A stretch of DNA of 64,000 nt from Papio anubis (Eukaryota; Chordata; Mammalia; Primates; Cercopithecidae). A program made the translations under genes and the position numbers. Shown piece after piece: positions 38,086 through 48,515 of this stretch (its first letter is position 1; each line of letters begins with the position of its first letter). Under the pieces are notes generated by a model. It was not told the origin of the DNA. It saw nothing but the letters and a program-made list of their open reading frames with translations, and ran no database searches. The stretch spans positions 30,855,159-30,919,158 of the forward strand of contig NC_044988.1 of assembly GCF_008728515.1 (NCBI RefSeq). The letters are read 5' to 3'.

Positions 38086-41000
38086 ACATGTTGCCTTTCA
38101 TTTTATTTTCAAAATTTGGCCCCTTGGAACCTTTCCTGGAATTGGACTTCTGAGCCTAAAGTGGCTTAATGCACACTTTTGGGAAAGGATAGCCAGGAGG
38201 CCTCTAAGTGGTTTTGATCAAGTTTGCCAGTATTTACACCCTAGGATGATCTGCATAAACTTCATAAATAATGTAAATTCCTACAAAGTGAGTTAACAGT
38301 GAGCTACATGGTCTTTTGAAAAATCCGTGTTATGCAATCACCCTGGCAAAGTTAACAACGCAATAGAGTACTGAAGGTAACCACTGATTGCAGTCACTGC
38401 TATTGACCATTTTAAGTGTGACTATTTTTAAAATACTGTATGCCTCATTAAGCTGGGCTCTGAAAATGAGGAATTTGCTTTAACTGCATTGTTTTGAATT
38501 GCTGAGAGAAGAATCTATCAACCACAAGGTGCCCTGCTGCTGAACTCAGCCAAAAAGCTGTTAATAACTCCAGCAGATGTTTCAGCTTTTTAGGCCAATA
38601 GACTCCCTCTCTCCCTGCCCTCCCCTTTCCAGAATCTGATGCCAATATGACTGAACTCCAGTTTTTGTGGTGGTTGTCGCCACCGCCGCCGCTGCTAGGG
38701 CCGGTGATACAATGCCGCTGAGGAATGATCCTTTAAACAACTGGTGGCCACAGAACCTCAGCCCTTTAAGGTCAGAATATTATTGCTTTTACCATCAGAA
38801 GTTTAAATCTTCAGGGGGGAAATGAAGGTAAGGGCACAAATTCAGTATCTTTGTTTTGTTGTCTGCCTTCATTGCTAGTCATTTTGTTTAGCTTTTTGTG
38901 GCTTCTCCCAATGCTAAAAGTCCATTTCTCAGACTCATCAGAGTGCTGGGCTTGCTAAGGTTAAGGGTCATTCATACACTGGAGGCTCCACTGATCCGGG
39001 AGAGAGGTTCTTGGGTTAGCAGCTTTACAAAGGGGGCCTCTGCGTGATGCACAGTTTTGTGTGGTTGTATGCCTGATACCGTGTGGCTCAGATGCCCTGA
39101 CCTTAGCACTTCTGCAATATTAGATGTGTGTTTTATAAACACAGCTACATCCCTGTGAGATAGGTAGAGTATGAGGGCACACAGGGTCACCGCAGTCCCA
39201 TACCAGGATTTATCAACATCTCTGAACTGGGATAAACCTGACATTGTCACCTGAAATTAAATCTACATTCCAATCTTTCCAAATGAGAAGACGTTAGAAA
39301 TAAAGGCGGAGGAGAGATCCTGCCCCCTTCCCTGACACTTCCTGCCCTGCCTCCTACTCAATTATTTTGGAGAGGGTGCTTTAACACACCCTGGTGACAA
39401 CAGGGTGACCAAGAAAACACAGGTGCACCGCATTATGAAATGCTGTGTTGGCTAGGAACACATCTGAACTGCACATCTATACACATCATCATGCAGAGAA
39501 TTGCCATTTCAAGGGGGGAAAAAATGAGAGGCAGAATTAAGTTCATAAATATTTTGTTTCCTTATTTTGATGCAACACAAAGCCAGAATATCCAGGACTC
39601 TGTGGACCTCTATTGTCAGCTTCAACATTTGCCAACCATAGTAATTCAACCCCCAAATCTCTGCTGTATGCCATACCGGCTGTAAAAAGTAAGCGCCGAA
39701 ATTTTCCCTGGTGTCACTGCCACCATACTGTTTGCATGCTGTCAGCCCTGTATCATTCTAATTCTCAAGAAAAGCTCAGGAATACAATGCAAGCCCTGCC
39801 GCCCCATCACTTTTTTAACCTGGATAAAGAAATAGATTACATTGTGACTTGGTCCACATTCTCTTAAGTACATGTGCAGAGAACTCATTAATGCTAATGG
39901 AATTTGCGCATATGCATTGAAGGGAGAATATAGTTGCCCATGCCTGTGTATTCTTTATTTTCTTACTGTACACTTGAGGGTTCTGTGGCACCTATAGCTT
40001 CTAATTCTGAAACATGAGTAATTCAGATTAAAAAGTATACCATTCATTTTGAAATATAGTGTTCCCACTAGCAAATGGGATGGACATTTCTGCTTAGATC
40101 ACTATGATTCCAAGAAGCCAATACCAGATGATGATTCTTTAGTAAAATAAGCAACCAATGTTATAATAATAAAATACGGTTAAAAATAAAAACAGCAAAA
40201 ACTCCCTACTGAATCAGTAGAAAATAAATTCTCATTATTTAAAAAATACCTACAAAATAACCCACATGCATGTCTAGGGGAGTAAAAACACAAGATGATG
40301 GGGCAAAAAAGAACTGAAAATAATCATAGGTAATCTGAGACTCCAAGCCTGCCAGCAGTGAATATTGGTGACAGGCATTAACAAACTATGTGGGGATGTC
40401 TGAGGCCCAACTAAATCCAGACCATGTACTTCATTAGGTCTTGAACTTTACCTGGAATCTTGTACTGCAAATGATGATTTCCAAACTGTTTTGTTCTTGA
40501 TTATTTCCAGTCCAAGTAAAATGGACAATAAAGAAAAGATGCTTCCATGCTGTTTCCATGATGGATGTTCACAACCAAAATAACTTCACCATCTGATGTA
40601 TTTCACAGTTTTAAGTTAAAACAGACATACTATAATATGCTTGTACATCTGGCTCAGGTGCTTCATTTGCCATATGTTTGTGAAATAATCCAAGGAGATG
40701 TTACAATTGTACGTTCCCCTTGGGACTTGAAGAAAATGTGCCCACAAAGAGTTACCTAATTATTCATTCCTGCCAACAACATCCTCTCCTAATAAGAAGG
40801 TGGTTCTTAAAATGAGACAATAGTGCTTTCAGTCTTGAGAGATGTCAGTACCACTTATTGTTTCAGAAACAGAAAATCTTATGCATTTTTTAAAATAAGA
40901 AAAAGATCTTTGGCCTTTAAAGCAAATAAAATACTCTGCAGGCGGTATATTTGGTATTCTTGTGGGGGCAAATTCTGCAGCGCTGATCAAGGCCTATTGT

Positions 41001-42608
41001 TTCCTGAAACTCACTGAATTAAAGCCCATGAAGCCACATAGAAACTAGTGACCCAAAGTTGATAGTCTCTAAGGAACGGCTGCTCTGGCAATACTATACA
41101 TTTATGGAGAACTTTGTAATCGGCAAATTGCTTTCATATATGTTACCACATTTAATTCTTATAATAATTTTGTGAAGCAGGTAAAAAAGGGCATCCCTTG
41201 TTTAATCATGCCAGTTGTAGTACTGATTCTTCACAGCACTAATAAGCAAAATATGAACATCTTTTTTTTAAAAAATTGTAAATTACTTTGGTCTTTACTA
41301 ATAAATACCACTTGCCATAGCACACATTTCTCTCTTTAAGAGTCATTGACAATCTGCTTTTTTCCCTCTTTTCCTGTTATTTGCATCCTTCTAAACTATG
41401 ACTTTTTCTGATTCTATTTTAATTAAAAATTTGATTTTCTTTTGAGGATTAAAAAGTAGAGGGAGAATTCGTTTATTGGTTAAAATACAAGCTAACCATC
41501 AAAATTCAGATTTTAATGAGGCCCTAAGCCAGGACAGAAGTCAAATGAGTAAAGCATCTTCTAGGCCTAGCTTCATCCATTAATAAATCAATTTGGAAAA
41601 ATGTGGCAATGATGAAATTATCAGCCAATAAACCTCCAATAGTGTGTTAATTGTATATTACTGAAGTAACAAATTACATGGGGGTTGAATTTTCACAGGG
41701 ACTGGAATAAAAGACCCTAAGTAGGCAGATTAAGTTACAGTTTCTTTTCCCCCTGAAACACAAACCTCAGTGTCAAACAGGAAACAAAGGATGAGCGACA
41801 GAGGGTAAGAGATTTGCCTCAGGTTACCCAGCTTGCAAATGGGAGTCCATGCCAGATCATCTCCCTCCACAGCGCTGGGAAACAACAGCAACTATTAAAT
41901 ACAAACGATCTCTTAGCTTTTCTAGTAAATCCTAACATTTTCTCATTACTCAATGTATAATACTTCCAATTTGTGTATAATATTTCCATTGAGAGGGAGA
42001 CAGAGTTACTATGAGGAAATAATTAATTTTGGTCTCTTGTTGGGGTGAGTGAAATTCAAGAGAAAGTTCAGAGAACAAGTGTAAAAAACATCTCTCTAAA
42101 AAAGAGAATGCCGCCGGTCTTCCCTGATCCTACACACAGGCCAGTGGTGACAGCTATAATCATGGAAAGGGGCTTGTGTATCTTCAGCCTCATCATCTGA
42201 TGGACTCAGATGTCTGAAAAATCTGTGGGAGCTGAGGGGTCTATTGTTAGAAATACTGAAACTGGTCTCCTTGAAGAAGAGAGTCTCAGCAGAGTATTAC
42301 ACAGACCTCACCTAATCTCTTTTCCAATGTATACTGCAGCTAATTCATGGGGATCATTGGAGACTATTGGTCAAAAGCATGAAACACAATCACCACCATA
42401 ATACAGAACTCTTAAAAGTGTGTGCATGTCCCAGTGGTGGAACACGTTCTTACTATGGCATAAATTGTAGTCAGGATACATCCCTAAGTGCGTCTCAAAA
42501 GTTATATGTGTAATCAAGTAGGCATTCTGATTTTAATTTTGGCAGGGCATGCTTTGAGATTCCCCAGGCAATGTTTTTTGCCAGTCATTGCAATTATGTA
42601 CTTAAAAA
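38086..42608. other. Repeat-poor block of about 4.5 kb
   Basis: I find no Alu, L1, LTR or L2, which is unusual next to the repeat-dense flanks. The longest frames are below 93 codons and lack domains. A CCG-rich patch (about 38678-38705) is the only CpG-dense spot. Weak antisense-MIR-like pieces occur near 41090-41210 and 41780-41870. Such gaps are sometimes conserved regulatory DNA, but nothing in the bases alone proves it. Confidence 0.45.
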
Positions 42609-42657
42609 TACACATGCACACACACACATGCACACACACACACACAAACACACACAT
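42609..42657. repeat. (CA)n microsatellite
   Basis: About 49 bases of CA repeats carry ATG and AAA interruptions ('acacatgcacacacacacat…acaaacacacaca'). This is a typical compound dinucleotide microsatellite and probably length-polymorphic. Confidence 0.9.
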
Positions 42658-43236
42658 TTTCTTCATTCACTAAAAGTATACTACACGCCATGGATACAAA
42701 GTTAAGAAGGCAAGGACTTGCTCTCAAGTCATTTAAACAACCGGAGAATCAGACTTGCAAACATGAAAATACGAGAATTGGATGATCCACAAAGTTGAGT
42801 GGCAGATTAGGATAACATGTCTAAATCTGTCCTGGAAAACTTCCCAGAGGAAGAAGAAACTTGAATAGGTGTTTTCCAGGTAGACGAAAAGTTTTAAATT
42901 GTGTGCTGAGTTAGAAGATGCTAAAGATCAAAGCAGGGAGTAACATCAATTTTTGTCTTTGAGTCCTAGGGCCACAGGGAAAGGAGAACTGGAGAAGGAA
43001 ATTCTTGGAGGCCAGGCAAATGTCATGCATTGTATTGCAGTAGTTAAGGAAGTCCACGGACTTCATCAAGTGACCTCATAACCCATAAAATGTAAGAGAG
43101 ATGCAAGAAGAATAAATAGGGTATATTGTTTAGAAGGTGAGAAAGGAATCAAAGGTTCCCAAATGTTTGGCTTGGGAAACTGGGTAGAGGGTCGAAACCT
43201 TCACTAATATAAAGAGTATAAATATAATGTAAAAAG

Positions 43237-43373
43237 ATGACATATGCCTGTAGTCCTAGTTACTCAGGAGGCTGAGGCATCAGAATCTCTTGAACCTGGG
43301 AGGCAGAGGTTACAGTGAGCTGAGATCATGCCACTACACTCCAGTCTGGGCAACAGAGCGAGACTCCATCTCA

Positions 43374-43404
<31 letters not shown>

Positions 43405-43410
43405 TAAATA
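43237..43410 (+). mobile_element. 5'-truncated Alu (right monomer) with (AAAT)n tail
   Basis: Only the right arm is present: 'catatgcctgtagtcctagt', 'gaacctgggaggcagaggtt' and 'ctgggcaacagagcgagact'. It ends in an A-rich tail expanded into AAAT/TAAA repeats (about 43373-43410). Flanks 'ataaatataatgtaaa' (from 43218) and 'ataaatataatgcaaa' (from about 43404) look like the target duplication, so this is a genuine truncated insertion and not a deletion remnant. Confidence 0.85.
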
Positions 43411-43591
43411 TAATGCAAAGAATACAGAAAGAAGAATAGATTTTGTAGAATAACTGGGAATAGACATGTAAGCAGAGATTAACGTGTTCAATTCTGGACA
43501 TACTGAGTTTGCAACGCCTGTAGGATATCAAAATGGAACTATTCAGAAAACAGTTGGTATGGAAGGGACTAGAACTTAGGAAAGAGATTTA

Positions 43592-45556
43592 TTTATTTTA
43601 CTATACTCTGTTTTTTCTTCCTATTTTTTCTTTGTAATTTTAATTTTTGTGGGTATATAGTAGGTATATATATTTCTGGGGTATATAAAATAAAATATTT
43701 TGATATAGGTATATGATGCATAATAATCACATCATGGTCAATGGAGTATCCATCACCTCAAGCATTTATCCTTTGTGTTACAAACAATCCAATTATACTC
43801 TTTTAGTTATTTTTAAATGTACAATTCAATTAGTATTGACTATGGTCAATAGTGCTATCAAGTACTAGATCTTACTCTTTCTTCTACTTTTTCATACCCA
43901 TCAACTATCCCACTCCCCCACTACCTTTCCCAGTCTCTAGTAAATCATCATTCTACTCTCTATCTCTGTAAATTGAATTATTTTAATTTTTAGCTCCCAC
44001 AAATAAGTGAGAACATGTGATGTTTGTCTTTCTGTGCCTGGTTTATTTCACTTAACATAACGATCTCTGGTTCCATCCATGCTGTTGCAAATGACAATAT
44101 TTCATTCTTTTTTATGGCTCAATAGTGCTCTATTGTGTATATGTACCACATTTTCTTTATCTATTTGCCTGTTGATGGACACTTAGGTTGCTTCTGAATT
44201 TTGGCTATTGTGAATAGTGCTGCTATACATGTGGGAATGCAGATATCCCTCCAATATACTGATTTATTTTCTTTTGGGGTATATACCTAGCAATGGGATT
44301 GCTGGATCATATGGTAGCTCTATTTTTAGATTTTTGAAGAACCTCCAAAACTGTTCTCCATAATGATTGTACTAATTTACATTTTCATCAACGGTATACA
44401 AGGGTTTGCCTTTCTCCACATCCTTACTAGCATTTCTTATTGTCTGACTTTTGGATAAAAGCCATTTGAACTGGAAGGAGATGATAGCTCACTGTAGTTT
44501 TGATTTGTTGTGGGTTGTCTCTTCACTTTGTTGGTTGTATCCTTTGCAGTGCAGAAGCTTTTTAACGTGATGTGATCCTATTTGTCCATTTTTGCTTTGG
44601 TTTCCTATGCCCATGAGGAGTTACTCAAGAAATCTTTGCCTAGACCAATGTCCAGGAGAGTTTCCCCAATGTTTTCTTTCATTAGATTCATAGTTTGAGG
44701 TCTCAGATTTAAGTCTTTAGTGGATTTTGATTTGATTTTTTAATATGGTAAGACATAGGGGTCTAGTTTTATTCTTCTGCTTATGGATATCCAGTTTTCC
44801 CAGCATCATTTATTGAAGAGACTGTCCTTTCCCCAATGTATGTTCTGCCACCTTTGTCAAAAAGAAGTTCCCTGTAGATATATGAATTTGTTTCTGAGTT
44901 CTCTAGTCTGTTCTACTGATCTAGGTGACTGTTTTCATGCCAGTGCCATGCTGTTTTGGTTACTATAGCTCTGTAGTGTAATTTGAAGTCAGGTAATGTT
45001 ATTCCTCCAATCTTGCTCTTTTTGCTGAAGATAGCTTTGGCTATTCTGGGTCTTTTGTGCTTCCATATAAATTTTAAGATTGTTTTCTCTATTTCTGTGA
45101 AGAATGTCATGGGTATTTTGACAGGAATTGCATTGAATCTATAGATTCTTTGGACAGTATGGACATTTTGACAATATTGATTCTTCCAATTCATGAATAT
45201 GGAGTATCTTTCCATTTTTTGTGTGTCCTCTTTAATTTCTTTCATTGGTGTTTTATAGTTTTCATTGTAGAGATCTTTCACTTCTTTGGTTAATTCCTAG
45301 GAATTCCAAGGAATTTAATTTTATTTGTAGCTATTGTAAATGCTAAAAATACTTTCTTGATTTACTTTTTCTTTCTTGATTTTTTTTCAGATTGTTTGCT
45401 GTTGGCATATAGAAATGTTACTGATTTTTGTATGCTGATTTTGTATACTGCAACTTTACTGAATTTATCAGCTCTAATATTTCTTCAATAGAATGTTTAG
45501 ATTTTTCCAAATATAAGATCACATTATCTGCAAACAAAGATAATTTGACTTCTCCT
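43592..45556 (-). mobile_element. 5'-truncated L1 LINE (L1MA/L1PB-like), antisense
   Basis: Read on the plus strand it begins with the 3' UTR complement ('ttgtgggtatatagtaggta', 'acatcatggtcaatggagta'), enters ORF2 near 'aatgggattgctggatcata', and ends 'gataatttgacttctccttt'. An internal deletion of roughly 300 bp is implied near 44508, where 'ttttgatttg' jumps to 'ttgtgggttgtctcttcact'. Flanks 43576-43591 and 45557-45572 match at 13 of 16 bases and are the likely target duplication. Confidence 0.9.
44913..45281 (-). pseudogene. L1 ORF2 fragment
   Basis: A 122-codon open stretch inside the antisense L1 encodes part of the region downstream of the reverse transcriptase. It has FIWKHKRPRIAKAI and GGITLPDFKLHYRA, both highly characteristic of L1 ORF2p. 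It lacks the endonuclease, the reverse-transcriptase catalytic core and the C-terminus, so it has no activity. It is a chance-preserved open piece of a dead element. Confidence 0.9.
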
Positions 45557-46470
45557 TTAGGGTAGAGTTTTAGATGTCAAACAGTGGTAGGGACAAGATC
45601 CCCTGAAAAGTGAATAAAGACGGACAGTAAGACACTGACATTTAAAAGGAGGGCAAAGAAACAGAAACCAACCAAGGCACTGGATAAGGAGCACCCCGTA
45701 CGGAAGGAGGTAAGCCAGGTGACAGAGAAAATAGACAAAGCCAGAGCTCCAAGAATGGAAGAAGAATCAGAATAATAATACTTATTCCATTGGGTTAGAG
45801 GGTGAAGCAAGACTATCTCTGCAGTGATATGGGTAGAGCCAGGTTAGAATGGATCAGAGTGAGTGGATGATGTGGAATCACACATAGTAAATTTAGGTTG
45901 CACTTTCTAAAAAAATAAGTTATCAAAGGAAGAGGCATGAGGGTGCTAAATAAATGGGTCACTAAAAGGATTTTGTCTGCTTTTTTTTTTTTTTTAATGA
46001 AAAGGATGATGAACAGATTCTTAGCTAATGGAGAATAACCAATGGGACATAGAAGTTAAGAAAAGAACACTGATAATGCAAATTTCCTAAGGAGACAAGG
46101 TAGAATAATTTCCATAGCACCAGTGAATGGCTGGTCTTTGATAGGAAAATTGTGTTTTGCTAGAAATGAGGACAAAGAAAAAGTGGATGCAGATATAGGT
46201 GGGCTTATGGGTGAATGGGCAGGGAAATGAAAGAAGCCGCTCCTGATAGCTGCTAGTCCCTAAATTAGAAGCAAGGTCATCCCAAAAAAGAGAAGATTGA
46301 GAGTTTTGAAGAGTGGAGAAAGTTTAGAACAGCAGCTGAGGGAAATGGGAGAGGCACATGTAATAGGACTGCTGAGTAACATTGACGGCACAACTGAGAT
46401 TAGTTTCACTCCAGATTTATGATCTCCATTCTATATGGTTATGATTTTTCTTTTTCCTTCAGCAGAGCAG

Positions 46471-46803
46471 TGCTCAAGGAATGTTTACAGCTAAGGAGGC
46501 TCCATGGAGGATTGCCTGAAGGACATGAAGTCCATCCATCTCTCCAGATAGTTTAGATTATATCTCAAGATCAAGGTAAACCATCAAACTAAATACTTGA
46601 GCCATATTGTTTTGGCCCCTTTTACTATTACTCACTTTTACTGAATTGTATTTTGGCATGGGGCCTTGGCTTACATTGAGGGGCCCAACAAGAAACAGAC
46701 ATAGGCCTCTCAGCCTGGTTAGCATCGTGGAGGCTGTTCAAAAGGACAGGCACCAGCCTCGGTACCATTTATGTTCCATTCATGAGGCCACAGAGAGCCA
46801 TTT
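46471..46803. other. Unassigned non-coding sequence
   Basis: There is no gene. The 113-codon plus-strand frame starting at 46607 depends on antisense-Alu sequence for its second half and is not a gene. Bases 46794-46803 are the left Alu target duplication. Confidence 0.4.
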
Positions 46804-47120
46804 TTTTTTTTCCTTTTTTCATTTTTTTTTTTTTTTTTTGAGACAGAGTCTTGCTCTGTCGTGCAGGCTGGAGTGCAGTGGTGGGCTCTCGGCTCGCTGC
46901 AACCTCTGCCTCCTGGGTTCAAGTGATTCTCCTGCCTCAGCCTCCTGAGTAGCTGGGACTACAGATGCGTGCCACCATGCCTGGCTAATTTTTTGTATTT
47001 TTAGTAAAGACGGGTTTTCACCACATTAGCCAGGATGGTCTCGATCTCCTGACCTCGTGATCCACCCTCCTTGGCCTCCCAAAGTGCTGGGATTAAGGTG
47101 TGAGCCACTGTGCCCGGCCC
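46804..47120 (-). mobile_element. AluS/Y-type SINE, antisense
   Basis: An antisense Alu with a long T-rich tail complement (46804-46839, interrupted by 'cc' and 'ca'), then 'gagacagagtcttgctctgt', ending 'ccactgtgcccggccc'. Target duplications agagccattt (46794-46803) and agagtcattt (47121-47130) differ at one base. Confidence 0.95.
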
Positions 47121-47189
47121 AGAGTCATTTATTTTAGACCCAAATGCCAGGAAACAATTGGTTTTTCATGAGTAATGGCAATGTGTTTC

Positions 47190-47435
47190 CATGTTTGTAT
47201 GGTCTTGAAACCAGAATGCATGATTTCAAATTCAGAATCCATCATCTATTAGTTGGTTGATCTTGAGCCTATTAACTTCTCTATGCTTCAGTTTCTTCAT
47301 CTATAAATTAGCAAAAATAACAGTACCTGCTCCATAGGGATGCAGTGAGAATTAAATGAGACAATCAATGTAAAAATGTTTAGCATATCTGGCAAATCAT
47401 AAGTCCTTAATGCATATTAGTTATTATTATCATCT
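47190..47435 (+). repeat. MIR SINE fossil
   Basis: A nearly complete sense MIR with 'tgatttcaaattcagaatcc', 'ttggttgatcttgagcctat', 'gcttcagtttcttcatctat' and 'gtgagaattaaatgagacaa', ending around 'tccttaatgcatattag'. Confidence 0.8.
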
Positions 47436-47924
47436 TACGACTGATATTTTTTGTTTTATTTGTGTGTTTTGCCTTCATCTTCAGTGTGGTGTGCCTTTGC
47501 ATGCATTAGTTTCCCTCTGGTTTCCACTTAATATTATTTTCCATTTGTTCTTTAACTACACTTCACTTATTTTTCATCTGATATTCACTCAGCATGGTTT
47601 GGGAATGAGGCTGAATATAACAAAGTAAACAAAAGATCTTAAACCAGTCAATAACTATAAAGATTATTCTGTCTATTTTTCTCCTAGAAATAGTTTCAAA
47701 GATAGTAAAATGAACGTTCTTATACCACATTTGTATATGGAAATGAAAGTTTCCTTGAAGTCCATTTCACTTGATATTGACATTTCTTACAATCACTCTT
47801 GATCAGGCCCCTACAGGGACTTGGCCCTGACTCAGTATTTGCTCAAATACTTCTCACTGTGAATAAATAACATGTTATTTTAATTGCAGAGAGGGACAGA
47901 TTATTGTAGCTTGAGAAGTAGCTA
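47436..47924. other. Unassigned non-coding sequence
   Basis: AT-rich sequence with no gene or named repeat. Confidence 0.4.
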
Positions 47925-48110
47925 AATTTTGCAGTGGAATGAGGGCTGGATTTGAGGGTCAAAGAACCTAGGTGTAGACACCAACTCTGCCACCAGCTCT
48001 TTGCCATTGGAACTCACTGGCCTCATTTCTTTCATGTGCTAAGTAGGGTTAACAATCTTGATCTCACAGTGCGATTGTGAGAAATAAAGAAGAGGTTCTG
48101 CAAAAATTAG
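47925..48110 (+). repeat. MIR SINE fossil
   Basis: A sense MIR with 'gtggaatgagggctggattt', 'caccaactctgccaccagct', 'ggcctcatttctttcatgtg' and 'gcgattgtgagaaataaag'. Confidence 0.75.
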
Positions 48111-48186
48111 TTGAATCTTCATCCAGTGCGGGCAGTAGCATTCAAGCAATCATTCACACTTGTACTTGAAAAATAGGGCCAAATGA

Positions 48187-48496
48187 CCAGGCATGGTGGC
48201 TCACGCCTGACGCCTGTAATCCCAGCAATTTGGGAGGCCAAGGCAGGCAGATCACAAGGTCAAGAGTTCGAGACCATCCTGGCCAACATGGTGAAAACCT
48301 GTCTCTACTAAAAATACAAAAATTAACTGGGCATGGTGGTGCGTGCCTGTAGTCCCAGCTACTTGGGAAGCTGAGGCAGGAGAACCACTTGGACCTGGGA
48401 GGTGGTGTCTACAGTAAGCTGAGATTGCGCTACTGCACTCCTGCCTGGGCGACAGAGCAAAACTCTGGCTCAAAAAAAAGAAAAAGAAAAAAGAAA
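48187..48496 (+). mobile_element. AluS-type SINE with 19-bp target duplication
   Basis: A full-length sense Alu lacking the first two G bases. A 6-bp tandem duplication makes 'cacgcctgacgcctgtaatc' near its start, and the A-tail is interrupted by G (about 48472-48496). Flanks 48168-48186 and 48497-48515 match at 18 of 19 bases. The antisense frame at 48252-48554 is the usual Alu by-product. Confidence 0.95.
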
Positions 48497-48515
48497 GAAA
48501 AACAGGGCCAAATGA

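Larger units (their letters stand above)
42660..46470 (-). repeat. L2 LINE fossil, antisense, split by two insertions
   Basis: Three antisense pieces line up as one old copy: 42660-43217, 43421-43575 and 45573-46470. Diagnostic runs are 'aaggacttgctctcaagtca' (tail side), 'ggcttgggaaactgggtaga', 'gttcaattctggacatactg' followed by 'gagtttgcaacgcctgtagg', and, past the L1, 'ggcactggataaggagcacc'. The order matches remembered antisense L2-type sequence across both gaps. No reverse-transcriptase frame survives; a 77-codon frame at 45577-45810 is incidental. A 15-base T run interrupts it near 45981-45995. Confidence 0.55.

Noticed and set aside
38670..38712. CpG island or promoter call
   Set aside because: Only about 40 bases are CpG-rich, far below island length, and no adjacent exon is visible. 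It was kept only as a finding.
42609..42657. Short regularly spaced repeats, considered as a CRISPR-like array
   Set aside because: It is a CA microsatellite with no spacers, in primate DNA.
46801..46839. T-rich run as a polypyrimidine splice tract
   Set aside because: It is the complement of the Alu A-tail, and no exon follows.
46607..46948. 113-codon plus-strand frame
   Set aside because: Its second half is antisense Alu and its middle is the T-rich tail translated as phenylalanine. No gene evidence.
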